A stretch of DNA of 9,258 nt from Flavipsychrobacter stenotrophus (lineage in GTDB: Bacteria; Bacteroidota; Bacteroidia; Chitinophagales; Chitinophagaceae): the NCBI GenBank assembly GCA_947371715.1, contig CANBQQ010000091.1:1-9258 (forward strand), given 5' to 3'. The notes beneath the pieces were generated by a model. That model was given only the letters and a program-made list of their open reading frames with translations. It made no database searches and had not been told where the DNA came from. Position 1 is the first letter of the stretch. Every line of letters begins with the position of its first letter. The translations under genes and the position numbers were made by a program. Of the stretch, positions 6,501-9,258 are shown piece after piece.

Positions 6501-9086
6501 TACCCAACCTGACGCATTAAGCCCAACCGGGCCATCCAGAGTGGTAAAGGTAGCGCCATTGTCTAGTGAGATCAGTAAATTCAGTACATCTGTACCCGTT
6601 GTATTAATGGTGTTGTATCGGATAGATTTTGTTCCCACCGGGAAGTTTACGTAAAGATCAAGGGTCCCCTGGTTGCCACTGGCAGCAGACCACGAGTGGA
6701 ATCGTGCTGCGTGTGAGCCACCACCGGGAACTGCCGTTGGCGAGAAGCCACCGCTTGTATTAGACCAACCACTGTTAGCTGTTGTCTCATCTTCTCTCCG
6801 CCATGATCTGTTGCCCGATACAGGTGTCGTCACCCAGGCAAAATTTGGAATATCGTTAGTAGAGCCGCAAGACGTCCATGTTGACTCAAAGCTTTCAAGG
6901 AAAGGTAACGATGCAGGCTGTGGTCCATAACCAAGTAAAGTTCCCGGAGTGCTTGCCGTTAGAAACAACGCCGTGCAGGTAAGCATACACCTGTAATACA
7001 CGTTAGCACTTACACTGGCGGCATACCCTGCATTAGTACTGGTTCCTGTAGCGTTCGTCCATGGCGCGCTGTTATTAGGCGACGTTTGCCATTGGTAAGA
7101 AATGCCAAGGTCTGTAGATGCCCCAAGGAGAGACAATGTAGATGCATAGCTGCTGCAACCGGCACTAACTGTTGCGGAAACAGTGCCGGGAGTTGGCGTA
7201 GCAGAGCACGTCACAAGGCCGGTACCTGACAAGGAAACGGAACTTGCAGCAGCCATACCACCGCCTGCAATTGTCAGTGCACCGGTAAACACACTGGCAG
7301 ATGGCGCAGTAAATCTGACAGGAATATTATATCCTACTATGCTGGTGCCAGAATAGGTGTAGTTATAAGTTGATACCCATGAAGAGCCATTATATACCTG
7401 AAAATTAGTTGGAGCCGTGATTGTGATAGATCCACCGGAGGATAAATTAGCTGCAGAGATGGCAATATTCTGTTGGGGAGATGGCGTACCAACCGCTAAT
7501 GAGCCAAAATCATAGTTCGATGGAGATGCAACAACCAGCTGCGCAGGTTGAATACTTATATCATCCACCCACAAATAATATTGATTTGTGGCACTAAAAG
7601 CATGAAAACCAAAATAATAAATACCTGATGAACCGGGTGTTATAGAAATAGTTGGCGCAGAACTTAATACCGAACTGGTTAAAATACTTGCATTACTAAA
7701 TACAGCTCCTGAAGTCATTGCGGCAACATTTTGAGCAGTACCGTATTTTACTTCTAATTTTTCAGTAAAACTTCCCGAATTATTTCCGTACTTAAAATTA
7801 AAATTATATGTTTTTCCGGCTGTTAAATTATATCCTTTGGTAAACAACCAATCGTCGGCAGCTACCGAAGTATTGTAGGTATACTGTGCCGCATTGGGAG
7901 AAGATCCATTTACACTAGCTGCCGACGCAACCGACCATGTAGTATTACCATTTACATCTACAACCGTCCATCCGCATGGTACGGAGGTACCGGCATCGAA
8001 ACTCTCTGAAGCCGGCGGTGTAAGTGTGGTAGTTCCCGCTATTGTAAGAAAAGCAGCTCCGGAAGATACAGTTCCCACGGAAGGGCAAGTAACATTAGCC
8101 CTCAAGTATAGATTGGACGAAGTATTTACGGATCCTGTATACGTAGCATTTGTCGCACCCGCAATATCCGCAAAACCTGCTCCTGTGGTACTCGACTGCC
8201 ACTGGTACGTATAGTTGGTTGCCGGCACCAGGTATGGTAGTGAAGCAACAGCAGAATAGCTTGGTGAACAACCCGAAGTTGCTGTAGTATAAGCGTCGCC
8301 AGGTGCCGGACTACCTGAGCATGTTGTAGCTCGTACAACTTTGTAATTATCAAATAAGCCAGAGCGACCGGTGACGTTTGAAGAATTATAAAAGAAACCA
8401 AAGGTTGTTGTTGCAGAACTTGTATAAGTAGAGTTAGTACCTGACGATACCCCTGTGTAAATCCCGGTCCCGGCATCAACAAATCCTGATGAACCATCGT
8501 CTCTTAACCAGATCATCCAAACATTTCCGGTTGGATTATAGGTAACCCTTACACTTGCATAGTTTGTTGGAGATGACATAGTATTCGAACTGGTTGCCAC
8601 GTTTGTTAGCGTTCCGTTCAATCCCGTAGCATAAGCCACGAGAGATACTGAACCATTTACATTCATCTTAACAGCATAACCGTTACCGTTATTATAAACT
8701 GTAGCGTTAGTACCGGCAAGTACGGTCGCCAAGCCATAAGTCCCTCCGCCTATACCTGCAGCAGCATCACTTATACGCATGTTGAATGTCCAGGTTACCG
8801 TAGAGGTATTACTGGATAGTGTAACTGCTGATGGCGAGGAGTATGCTGATAGTGGTCCCGTTATGTAAATGCTTGAGTTAGCACTTGAGCTGGTAAACTG
8901 TAGCATGGTGCTGGACAAGATCGATGCGTTGGCTGTAGTTGCCCCCCCCCTGGCAGTAACGGTATATGTTGCCGGAGCACCCGTTGTGAGCACACTCCTG
9001 TTAAAGTCATCAAGAAAAACCTGGGTCTGGGCATTTGCAGCGATCCCGGAGAATGCCAGGAGGAAGGTCATTAATATCCTATTCAT
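1..9086 (-). CDS. Giant secreted multidomain adhesin-like protein (C-terminus outside window)
   Basis: One minus-strand frame runs from ATG at 9086 to the window edge without a stop, giving 3028 complete codons; the first two bases of the window belong to a split codon. Order seen: signal peptide, LamG-like domain, Ig + anchor-J + ASH, four tandem Ig + MAM-like + ASH repeats, Ig + anchor-J, two FN3-like modules, another anchor-J, then Ig/PKD-like modules. The sequence is rich in Thr, Ser, Gly, Ala and Asn and poor in charge, as in extracellular beta-sandwich proteins of Bacteroidota. No protease, nuclease or other catalytic motif was seen, so adhesion or glycan/protein binding at the cell surface is inferred from the domain types. 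A type IX secretion C-terminal domain is expected but lies off the window. The start at 9086 gives a good signal peptide; an in-frame ATG at 9071 would remove the positively charged N-region. The exact family is not recognised. Confidence 0.95.
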   Translation of the reverse strand, partial: MNRILMTFLLAFSGIAANAQTQVFLDDFNRSVLTTGAPATYTVTARGGATTANASILSSTMLQFTSSSANSSIYITGPLSAYSSPSAVTLSSNTSTVTWTFNMRISDAAAGIGGGTYGLATVLAGTNATVYNNGNGYAVKMNVNGSVSLVAYATGLNGTLTNVATSSNTMSSPTNYASVRVTYNPTGNVWMIWLRDDGSSGFVDAGTGIYTGVSSGTNSTYTSSATTTFGFFYNSSNVTGRSGLFDNYKVVRATTCSGSPAPGDAYTTATSGCSPSYSAVASLPYLVPATNYTYQWQSSTTGAGFADIAGATNATYTGSVNTSSNLYLRANVTCPSVGTVSSGAAFLTIAGTTTLTPPASESFDAGTSVPCGWTVVDVNGNTTWSVASAASVNGSSPNAAQYTYNTSVAADDWLFTKGYNLTAGKTYNFNFKYGNNSGSFTEKLEVKYGTAQNVAAMTSGAVFSNASILTSSVLSSAPTISITPGSSGIYYFGFHAFSATNQYYLWVDDISIQPAQLVVASPSNYDFGSLAVGTPSPQQNIAISAANLSSGGSITITAPTNFQVYNGSSWVSTYNYTYSGTSIVGYNIPVRFTAPSASVFTGALTIAGGGMAAASSVSLSGTGLVTCSATPTPGTVSATVSAGCSSYASTLSLLGASTDLGISYQWQTSPNNSAPWTNATGTSTNAGYAASVSANVYYRCMLTCTALFLTASTPGTLLGYGPQPASLPFLESFESTWTSCGSTNDIPNFAWVTTPVSGNRSWRREDETTANSGWSNTSGGFSPTAVPGGGSHAARFHSWSAASGNQGTLDLYVNFPVGTKSIRYNTINTTGTDVLNLLISLDNGATFTTLDGPVGLNASGWVGRTVTTTAVPSVGTTAILRWQATSDAGASDIGLDSIYVSLLPSVIAAPTPLAFGNVNTGSTTTLTTTLSAYNLVPSSGNLTVTAPAGYYIWTGSTAVTSTTVAYTGGGASLTPSTLTVQFAPGVTGVNNASVTVTGGGLSINNNIPVSGTGQNACSGMPVPGTPSGTALAGCSSYSSTLSLPALSGITGFTYLWESSPDNITWGAATGTNNAATYAATVTSGIYYRCTATCTASASAATSASLQLFYGATATSPASIPFTESFETAWVSCAATQERPNYFWLNSPATGNNSWRQDNTTTGISGWTSISGSYSPVFSAGARSARFHSYNATAGLIGTMDLYITFPAGSKIITYNYINPSGADQLKLQISTNNGSTFTDLDVPTAIATSWTSRSCTTSAVPSSGTTAILRWTATSDFGNDDIGLDNISVTLAPGAVASPSTLVFGSVVTGTSTTLSTSVVAAALTPASGSLTVTAPTGYLLSNGGAFSNTLTIPYTASGVTTTLTVQFSPVSSISYNGSITISGGGISPAYNIAVTGAGAVSCSGAPTGGAATASVNSGCATYNSNLSLTGASTEAGIAYQWQASPDNATWTNAPGGSTSSVYTATVSATSYYRCVLTCSSVSLSSSSSSVNLIYYGLAPTTLPFSESFENNWVSCASTREKPGGYWVNTPVTGSNSWRRDDDGVAGAGWGTLSGAYSPLGSAGSHSARFHSFGSSSTGTMDLYLTFSAGTKQIKYDYVNVDGTDQMKLQISLDNGTSFTDIDIPSTVAASWTTRTITTAMVPASGTTAILRWTVTGDFGSTDIGLDNISVTVLPSVTSSVLPIAFGNVALPTSSVQTATLSASALTPASGNLTINAPAGFTVMDPATSIYGSSYTIPYTASGATITSSTLSVKFTPASAIAYSGNITITGGGISTYSIPVTGVGTNPCTGTPAPGTVTASDNGGCSSYSSTLSLPGLVGISDLTYLWQSSSDNVSWTTASGTSNAATYSATVTAAIYYRCNVTCNSTGLMSSSSSLLLNYGPTPTPASMPFSEGFEPTWVSCLSTREKPNYFWSNNPTSGAGSWRRDDDGVAGAGWGSLFGAYSPLGSVGSHSARFHSYGSSGTATLDLYMTFPAGNKQIKYDYINVDGTDQLKLQISVNNGVTFSDIDVPAANTTSWTTRTLSTGAAPTSGTTAILRWTVTGDFGSTDIGLDNISVTQLPSVVSAPSTISFGLVTTGTTTTLSAALIGIVLSPAAGTLTVNAPTGYLLSNGGAFSSSLSVPYSGGAASIPLTVQFNPIANIAYNGTITITGGGLSSPAAITLTGTGATACSGTPAPGNVLASVSSGCAGFATTLSLDGSATSGVAGLSYQWKSSTDNITYSNVVGATSNTYAFTYTTPGATYYKCEITCASSSSIQTSGQTLTFTPISTFPYNENFDGVTAPAMPCGWTTADVNGDGDPSIWTNFAGTTTGSSAPNILSYRYSTPNAADDWAFTPAIFCTAGNTYKLTFNYGNNGGTTFPEKLEVKYGYSNTVAGMTTSLYANTAITNTTLATQSVSFVAPSTGYIYYGFHCNSVADMNRLYIDDVKVERFFPCSAPAGSPSALSCAPAIGTTTVISFTPPSPVVDSYIVVASTSATLSASPVSGVNYPIGASLGGGTVIAKVAAGASVSLTTDPTAGLSAATAYNVFMYSYTGITCIGTQPAYKTTAPGISTFTTCVTPPSAPATSSTAPAQGTVTWTGGIAGTTNYTVNLYTNSIGTGVPSYSWTSPDASATSYLFTGIAGGTYFANIVANTASCGASSSLTIMNVPFSEPYFESFETISTQNSIPLGWSATANAGSYVPKYGNGAPVVGPVTTPVSMPAAYGSWDYVFVGKHTSTLNTNDNNWLVSPAIYLTPGTYTMAFDYRQDWNSSGGPQRWSLAAFVTNSNSVPAASTATPTGTTSATYTSGGTLAVTGWNRATTGVTITASGMYYVQIDAIPNANASLLMVDNISICKTPSAGTVTANPTALCIGSTLSLSASPVTAGYNYYSWSGPGGYSSTAVNGTSAAYTASATYPSIPATGSGIYTVSVKSDPSSAPACATTATVSVAVLPASPAPMTPSDTTICTSGNYTLGGGNIGTASMWSVAPAGYATVSLSGVVSGISESGLAIPVTITYNSGCGGPAVSTTLKTLNTLGGTYNVGAGQ
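573..1130 (-). other. Third choice-of-anchor-J/MAM-like domain, residues ~2653-2838
   Basis: It opens with YFESFETIS and IPLGWSAT and closes with LLMVDNISICK, framing a jelly-roll pattern that includes WDYVFVGKH, DNNWLVSPAIYL, YTMAFDYRQDW and YYVQIDAIP. The opening ESFE and closing DNISI match the other jelly rolls in this protein. The middle, with NNWLVSP, resembles the cleaved-adhesin type more than the R1-R4 type. It is a single copy and no close duplicate is seen in the window. Confidence 0.65.
1131..1781 (-). other. Two fibronectin type III-like modules, residues 2436-2652
   Basis: Two consecutive modules each begin with Cys and Pro-rich text: CSAPAGSPSAL at 2436 and CVTPPSAPAT at 2559. 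Each has an FN3-like strand order: TVISFTPPSP, SYIVVAST, LSAATAYNVFMYSYT in the first, and TVTWTGG, NYTVNLYTN, SYLFTGIAGGTYFANI in the second. The 'G(l/i)(s/a)....Y...(i/v)' pattern before the last strand is typical of bacterial FN3 domains. They probably act as spacers between binding modules. Confidence 0.55.
1782..2573 (-). repeat. Unit U5: Ig-like + choice-of-anchor-J, no ASH, residues 2172-2435
   Basis: This closing, incomplete unit of the array has an Ig-like part (2172-2268) with CSGTPAPGN, C2189, YQWKSSTDN and YYKCEITC, and an anchor-J part (about 2270-2433) with NFDG (from N2277), MPCGW, DVNGDGDPS, AADDWAF, YGNN, EKLEVKYGYS, YIYYGFHCNS and LYIDDVKV. The ASH module that follows the middle domain in the other units is missing; FN3-like modules come next. 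The DVNGDGD loop resembles an EF-hand-like or dockerin-like calcium loop, although U0 has only DVNGN at that place. Confidence 0.75.
2574..3722 (-). repeat. Tandem repeat R4: Ig-like + MAM-like + ASH-like, residues 1789-2171
   Basis: Fourth repeat (383 residues). Ig-like (1789-1889): CTGTPAPG, C1806, YLWQSSSDN, YYRCNVTC. MAM-like (1891-2060): MPFSEGFEPTW (Gly where the other repeats have Ser), SWRRDDDGVAGAGWG, HSARFHSYGSS, LDLYMTFPAG, LQISVNNGVTF, TTAILRWTVTGDFGS, DIGLDNISV. ASH-like (2061-2171): ISFGLVTTGT to ITLTGTG. It is the last copy with a MAM-like domain; the next unit carries the anchor-J type instead. Confidence 0.88.
3723..4880 (-). repeat. Tandem repeat R3: Ig-like + MAM-like + ASH-like, residues 1403-1788
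   Basis: Third repeat (386 residues). Ig-like (1403-1502): CSGAPTGG, C1420, YQWQASPDN, YYRCVLTC. MAM-like (1504-1673): LPFSESFENNW, SWRRDDDGVAGAGWG, HSARFHSF, MDLYLTF, LQISLDNGTSF, TTAILRWTVTGDFGS, DIGLDNISV. ASH-like (1674-1788): IAFGNVALPT to IPVTGVG. It shares with R4 long blocks that R1 and R2 lack, such as SWRRDDDGVAGAGWG and WTVTGDFGSTDIGLDNISV, so R3 and R4 are the most recently duplicated pair. A Ser-rich stretch (SSVSLSSSSSSVN) links the Ig to the MAM-like domain. Confidence 0.88.
4881..6038 (-). repeat. Tandem repeat R2: Ig-like + MAM-like + ASH-like, residues 1017-1402
   Basis: Second repeat (386 residues). Ig-like (1017-1118): CSGMPVPG, C1034, YLWESSPDN, YYRCTATC. MAM-like (1120-1291): IPFTESFETAW, SWRQDN, SARFHSYN, MDLYITFPAG, LQISTNNGSTF, TTAILRWTATSDFG, DIGLDNISV. 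ASH-like (1292-1402): LVFGSVVTGT to the AVTGAGA strand before C1403. The MAM-like part carries one additional Cys (SCTTSAV) that the other repeats lack. The domain order and spacing match R1, R3 and R4. Confidence 0.87.
6039..7208 (-). repeat. Tandem repeat R1: Ig-like + MAM-like + ASH-like, residues 627-1016
   Basis: This is the first of four consecutive three-domain repeats (390 residues). Ig-like (627-725): C627, C644, YQWQTSP, YYRCMLTC. MAM-like jelly roll (728-902): LPFLESFESTW, SWRRED, HAARFHSW, LDLYVNFPVG, LISLDNGATF, TTAILRWQATSDAG, DIGLDSIYV. ASH-like (903-1016): LAFGNVNTGS to IPVSGTG. R1 is the most divergent of the four, for example EDETTANSGW where R3 and R4 have DDDGVAGAGW. The acidic loop and the DNG loop could bind calcium, but that is inference from similar jelly rolls. 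Confidence 0.85.
7209..8321 (-). repeat. Unit U0: Ig-like + choice-of-anchor-J + ASH-like, residues 256-626
   Basis: This is the first, divergent copy of the three-domain unit. Ig-like part (256-350): starts CSGSPAPGD, second Cys 17 residues later (C273), core YQWQSS, closing strand LYLRANVTC. The usual YYRCxxTC has here lost its first Cys (Ala instead), leaving three Cys. Anchor-J/cleaved-adhesin-like part (about 355-513): ASESFDAG, VPCGW, a central ADDWLFT, LEVKYG and a closing YLWVDDISI. ASH-like part (514-626): begins near YDFGSLAVG and ends VSLSGTG, the usual pattern of Bacteroidota choice-of-anchor-D/ASH modules. The middle domain is not the MAM-like type of R1-R4 but matches the one in U5. 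Confidence 0.75.
7548..8024 (-). other. Choice-of-anchor-J / cleaved-adhesin-like domain 1, residues ~355-513
   Basis: A jelly-roll domain with the signature order SFD, PCGW, DVNGN, ADDWLF, YNFNFKYGNN, EKLEVKYG, GIYYFGFHAFS and WVDDISI. The closing 'DDISI' strand is typical of choice-of-anchor-J domains, which are common in secreted peptidases and adhesins of Bacteroidota. It is clearly homologous to residues 2270-2433: both share PCGW, DVNG, AADDW, YGNN, EKLEVKYG and a YY(F/Y)GFH strand. Its 3' half is distinctly A/T-rich (16 G+C in the 60 bases 7741-7800), unlike most of the gene. Confidence 0.7.
8328..9020 (-). other. LamG/concanavalin-like N-terminal domain, residues ~23-253
   Basis: This is the first folded module after the signal peptide. 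It starts VFLDDFNRS and ends GLFDNYKVVRA, the opening 'DDF' and closing 'FDNYKV' strands typical of LamG/concanavalin-type jelly rolls. Between them are alternating beta-strand patterns such as VTWTFNMRISD, GYAVKMNV, YASVRVTYNP and NVWMIWLRDDG. Domains of this fold often bind glycans or proteins, frequently with calcium; no specific ligand can be read here. The domain has no Cys, unlike the modules that follow. Its N-terminal part contains R46-G47-G48, encoded by a run of nine G. The fold call is by pattern and could equally be described as a generic concanavalin-like sandwich. Confidence 0.6.
8942..8950 (-). repeat. In-frame G9 homopolymer inside the coding region
   Basis: The plus strand has nine consecutive C, so the coding strand has nine G, spanning the end of codon 46 to the first base of codon 49 (AGG GGG GGG GCA). 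With nine G the frame is continuous from the signal peptide into the rest of the protein. Losing one G gives a stop after about 74 residues and gaining one G gives a stop after about 69, so the tract length decides whether the protein is made. I noticed no comparable homopolymer elsewhere in the coding region. Confidence 0.9.
9030..9086 (-). other. Sec signal peptide, residues 1-19
   Basis: The N-terminus reads MNRILMTFLLAFSGIAANA followed by Q20. A short N-region with Arg3 is followed by a hydrophobic core (about residues 4-16) and a small-residue site A17-N18-A19, which fits signal peptidase I cleavage after Ala19. There is no lipobox Cys, so this is not a lipoprotein. A mature Gln N-terminus is common in Bacteroidota exported proteins and can cyclise to pyroglutamate; whether that happens here is inference. 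Confidence 0.88.
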
Positions 9087-9091
9087 AACAC

Positions 9092-9112
9092 TATTTTTTA
9101 ACTTAAAAAATA
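9092..9112. repeat. Perfect 10-bp inverted repeat just upstream of the start codon
   Basis: TATTTTTTAA (9092-9101), one C, then TTAAAAAATA (9103-9112): the two arms are exact reverse complements. The element ends five bases before the ATG at 9086. In mRNA it could form a weak A-U hairpin over the ribosome entry site; as DNA it could be a binding site. No Rho-independent terminator is implied because there is no G+C-rich stem. Confidence 0.75.
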
Positions 9113-9211
9113 TTAATTATAAACTCAGGATATGTATTTGAAAAAACAAAAACTAACTTCTAACGTACTAACTGATAGTTAAAAACAGATTTTTTTACAA
9201 TTTTTTGTAGA

Positions 9212-9240
9212 ATTATATCGTAGAGCTTATTCCATAACAA
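9212..9240 (-). promoter_or_regulatory. Possible promoter (TTGTTA-17-TATAAT)
   Basis: Read on the minus strand, TTGTTA at 9240-9235 is separated by 17 bases from TATAAT at 9217-9212. Read by the Bacteroidota pattern, the same place gives TTTG, 20 bases, then TATAATTC, only a partial match to TAnnTTTG. Transcription would start near 9205 and leave a leader of about 120 bases. In sequence this A/T-rich such matches arise by chance, so this is only a candidate. Confidence 0.3.
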
Positions 9241-9252
9241 ATTTATGCTCTA
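9221..9252. repeat. 6-bp inverted repeat TAGAGC/GCTCTA around the possible -35
   Basis: TAGAGC at 9221-9226 and GCTCTA at 9247-9252 are reverse complements 20 bases apart and straddle the possible -35 box. A second overlapping hairpin CATAA/TTATG (9233-9237 and 9243-9247) lies inside. It could be an operator, or the tail of an upstream gene's terminator; nothing in the window decides. Confidence 0.3.
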
Positions 9253-9258
9253 AAATAA

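Larger units (their letters stand above)
9087..9258. other. A/T-rich upstream region, no gene seen
   Basis: These 172 bases upstream of the start codon are far richer in A and T than the coding region and hold no convincing open frame. They contain a perfect 10-bp inverted repeat next to the start codon, a short inverted repeat at 9196-9209 (TACAA/TTGTA), another at 9221-9252 (TAGAGC/GCTCTA) and a possible promoter. No Shine-Dalgarno sequence precedes the ATG; the A-rich leader is normal for Bacteroidota. The upstream neighbour lies outside the window. Confidence 0.8.

Noticed and set aside
2574..7208. Regular repeats of about 1.16 kb considered as possible mobile elements or a CRISPR-like array.
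   Set aside because: The repeats are in-frame protein-domain repeats with diverged sequence, no terminal inverted repeats, no transposase, and a unit far too long for CRISPR.
7894..8214. Plus-strand open frame of 106 codons.
   Set aside because: It is antisense to U0, with composition explained by the opposite strand; no recognisable domain or start context.
8126..8497. Minus-strand open frame of 123 codons rich in Leu and Gln.
   Set aside because: It lies in a different frame inside the long minus-strand gene, which here clearly encodes the end of the LamG-like domain and the first Ig domain.
9071..9086. Alternative start codon at 9071, in the same frame.
   Set aside because: It would remove Arg3 and shorten the signal peptide N-region; the ATG at 9086 gives a normal signal peptide of 19 residues.
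8869..9141. Plus-strand open frame of 90 codons running from the gene start into the upstream region.
   Set aside because: It is antisense to the signal peptide and LamG-like start and ends in A/T-rich non-coding DNA; its last part is Lys/Asn/Ile/Phe-rich, as random A/T-rich DNA would give.
9196..9209. TACAA/TTGTA hairpin with T/A runs considered as a Rho-independent terminator.
   Set aside because: The stem is only five A/T-rich pairs; too weak for a terminator and probably chance in this A/T-rich stretch.

Overview
The window is almost entirely one gene. A single reading frame on the minus strand opens at an ATG at 9086 and stays open to the window edge at position 1: 3028 complete codons and no stop. 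It encodes the N-terminal part of a giant secreted, multidomain, adhesin-like protein whose C-terminus lies outside the window. No other gene is supported. All plus-strand open frames, and the shorter minus-strand ones in other frames, are shadows of this low-complexity, Thr/Ser/Gly/Ala-rich coding sequence.

The organism is most likely a member of Bacteroidota (Flavobacteriia, Chitinophagia or Sphingobacteriia; I cannot choose). The reasons are the Ig-like domains of the CHU_C type, the choice-of-anchor-J / cleaved-adhesin and ASH-like domains combined in one huge protein, a signal peptide ending ...ANA before Gln, no Shine-Dalgarno sequence, and an A/T-rich leader. Such proteins are typically exported by Sec and then by the type IX secretion system. 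The C-terminal sorting domain that would show this is not in the window.

Layout in protein order, from high to low coordinates: 9258-9087, A/T-rich leader with a possible promoter and a 21-nt palindrome just before the start codon; residues 1-19 signal peptide; 23-253 LamG/concanavalin-like domain, preceded by a coding tract of nine G; unit U0 (256-626) made of Ig + anchor-J + ASH; four tandem three-domain repeats R1-R4 (627-2171; 390, 386, 386 and 383 residues), each Ig + MAM-like jelly roll + ASH; unit U5 (2172-2435) made of Ig + anchor-J; two fibronectin-III-like modules (2436-2652); a third anchor-J-like domain (2653-2838); and two Ig/PKD-like modules running to the window edge.

I read the whole as a long surface or released filament that displays beta-sandwich binding modules. 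The points most worth checking are the in-frame G9 tract near the N-terminus (possible on/off switching), the recently amplified R3/R4 repeats, the flanking of the repeat array by a different homologous domain, and the leader palindrome. I did not find a multi-gene system such as a defence, biosynthetic or mobile-element system.
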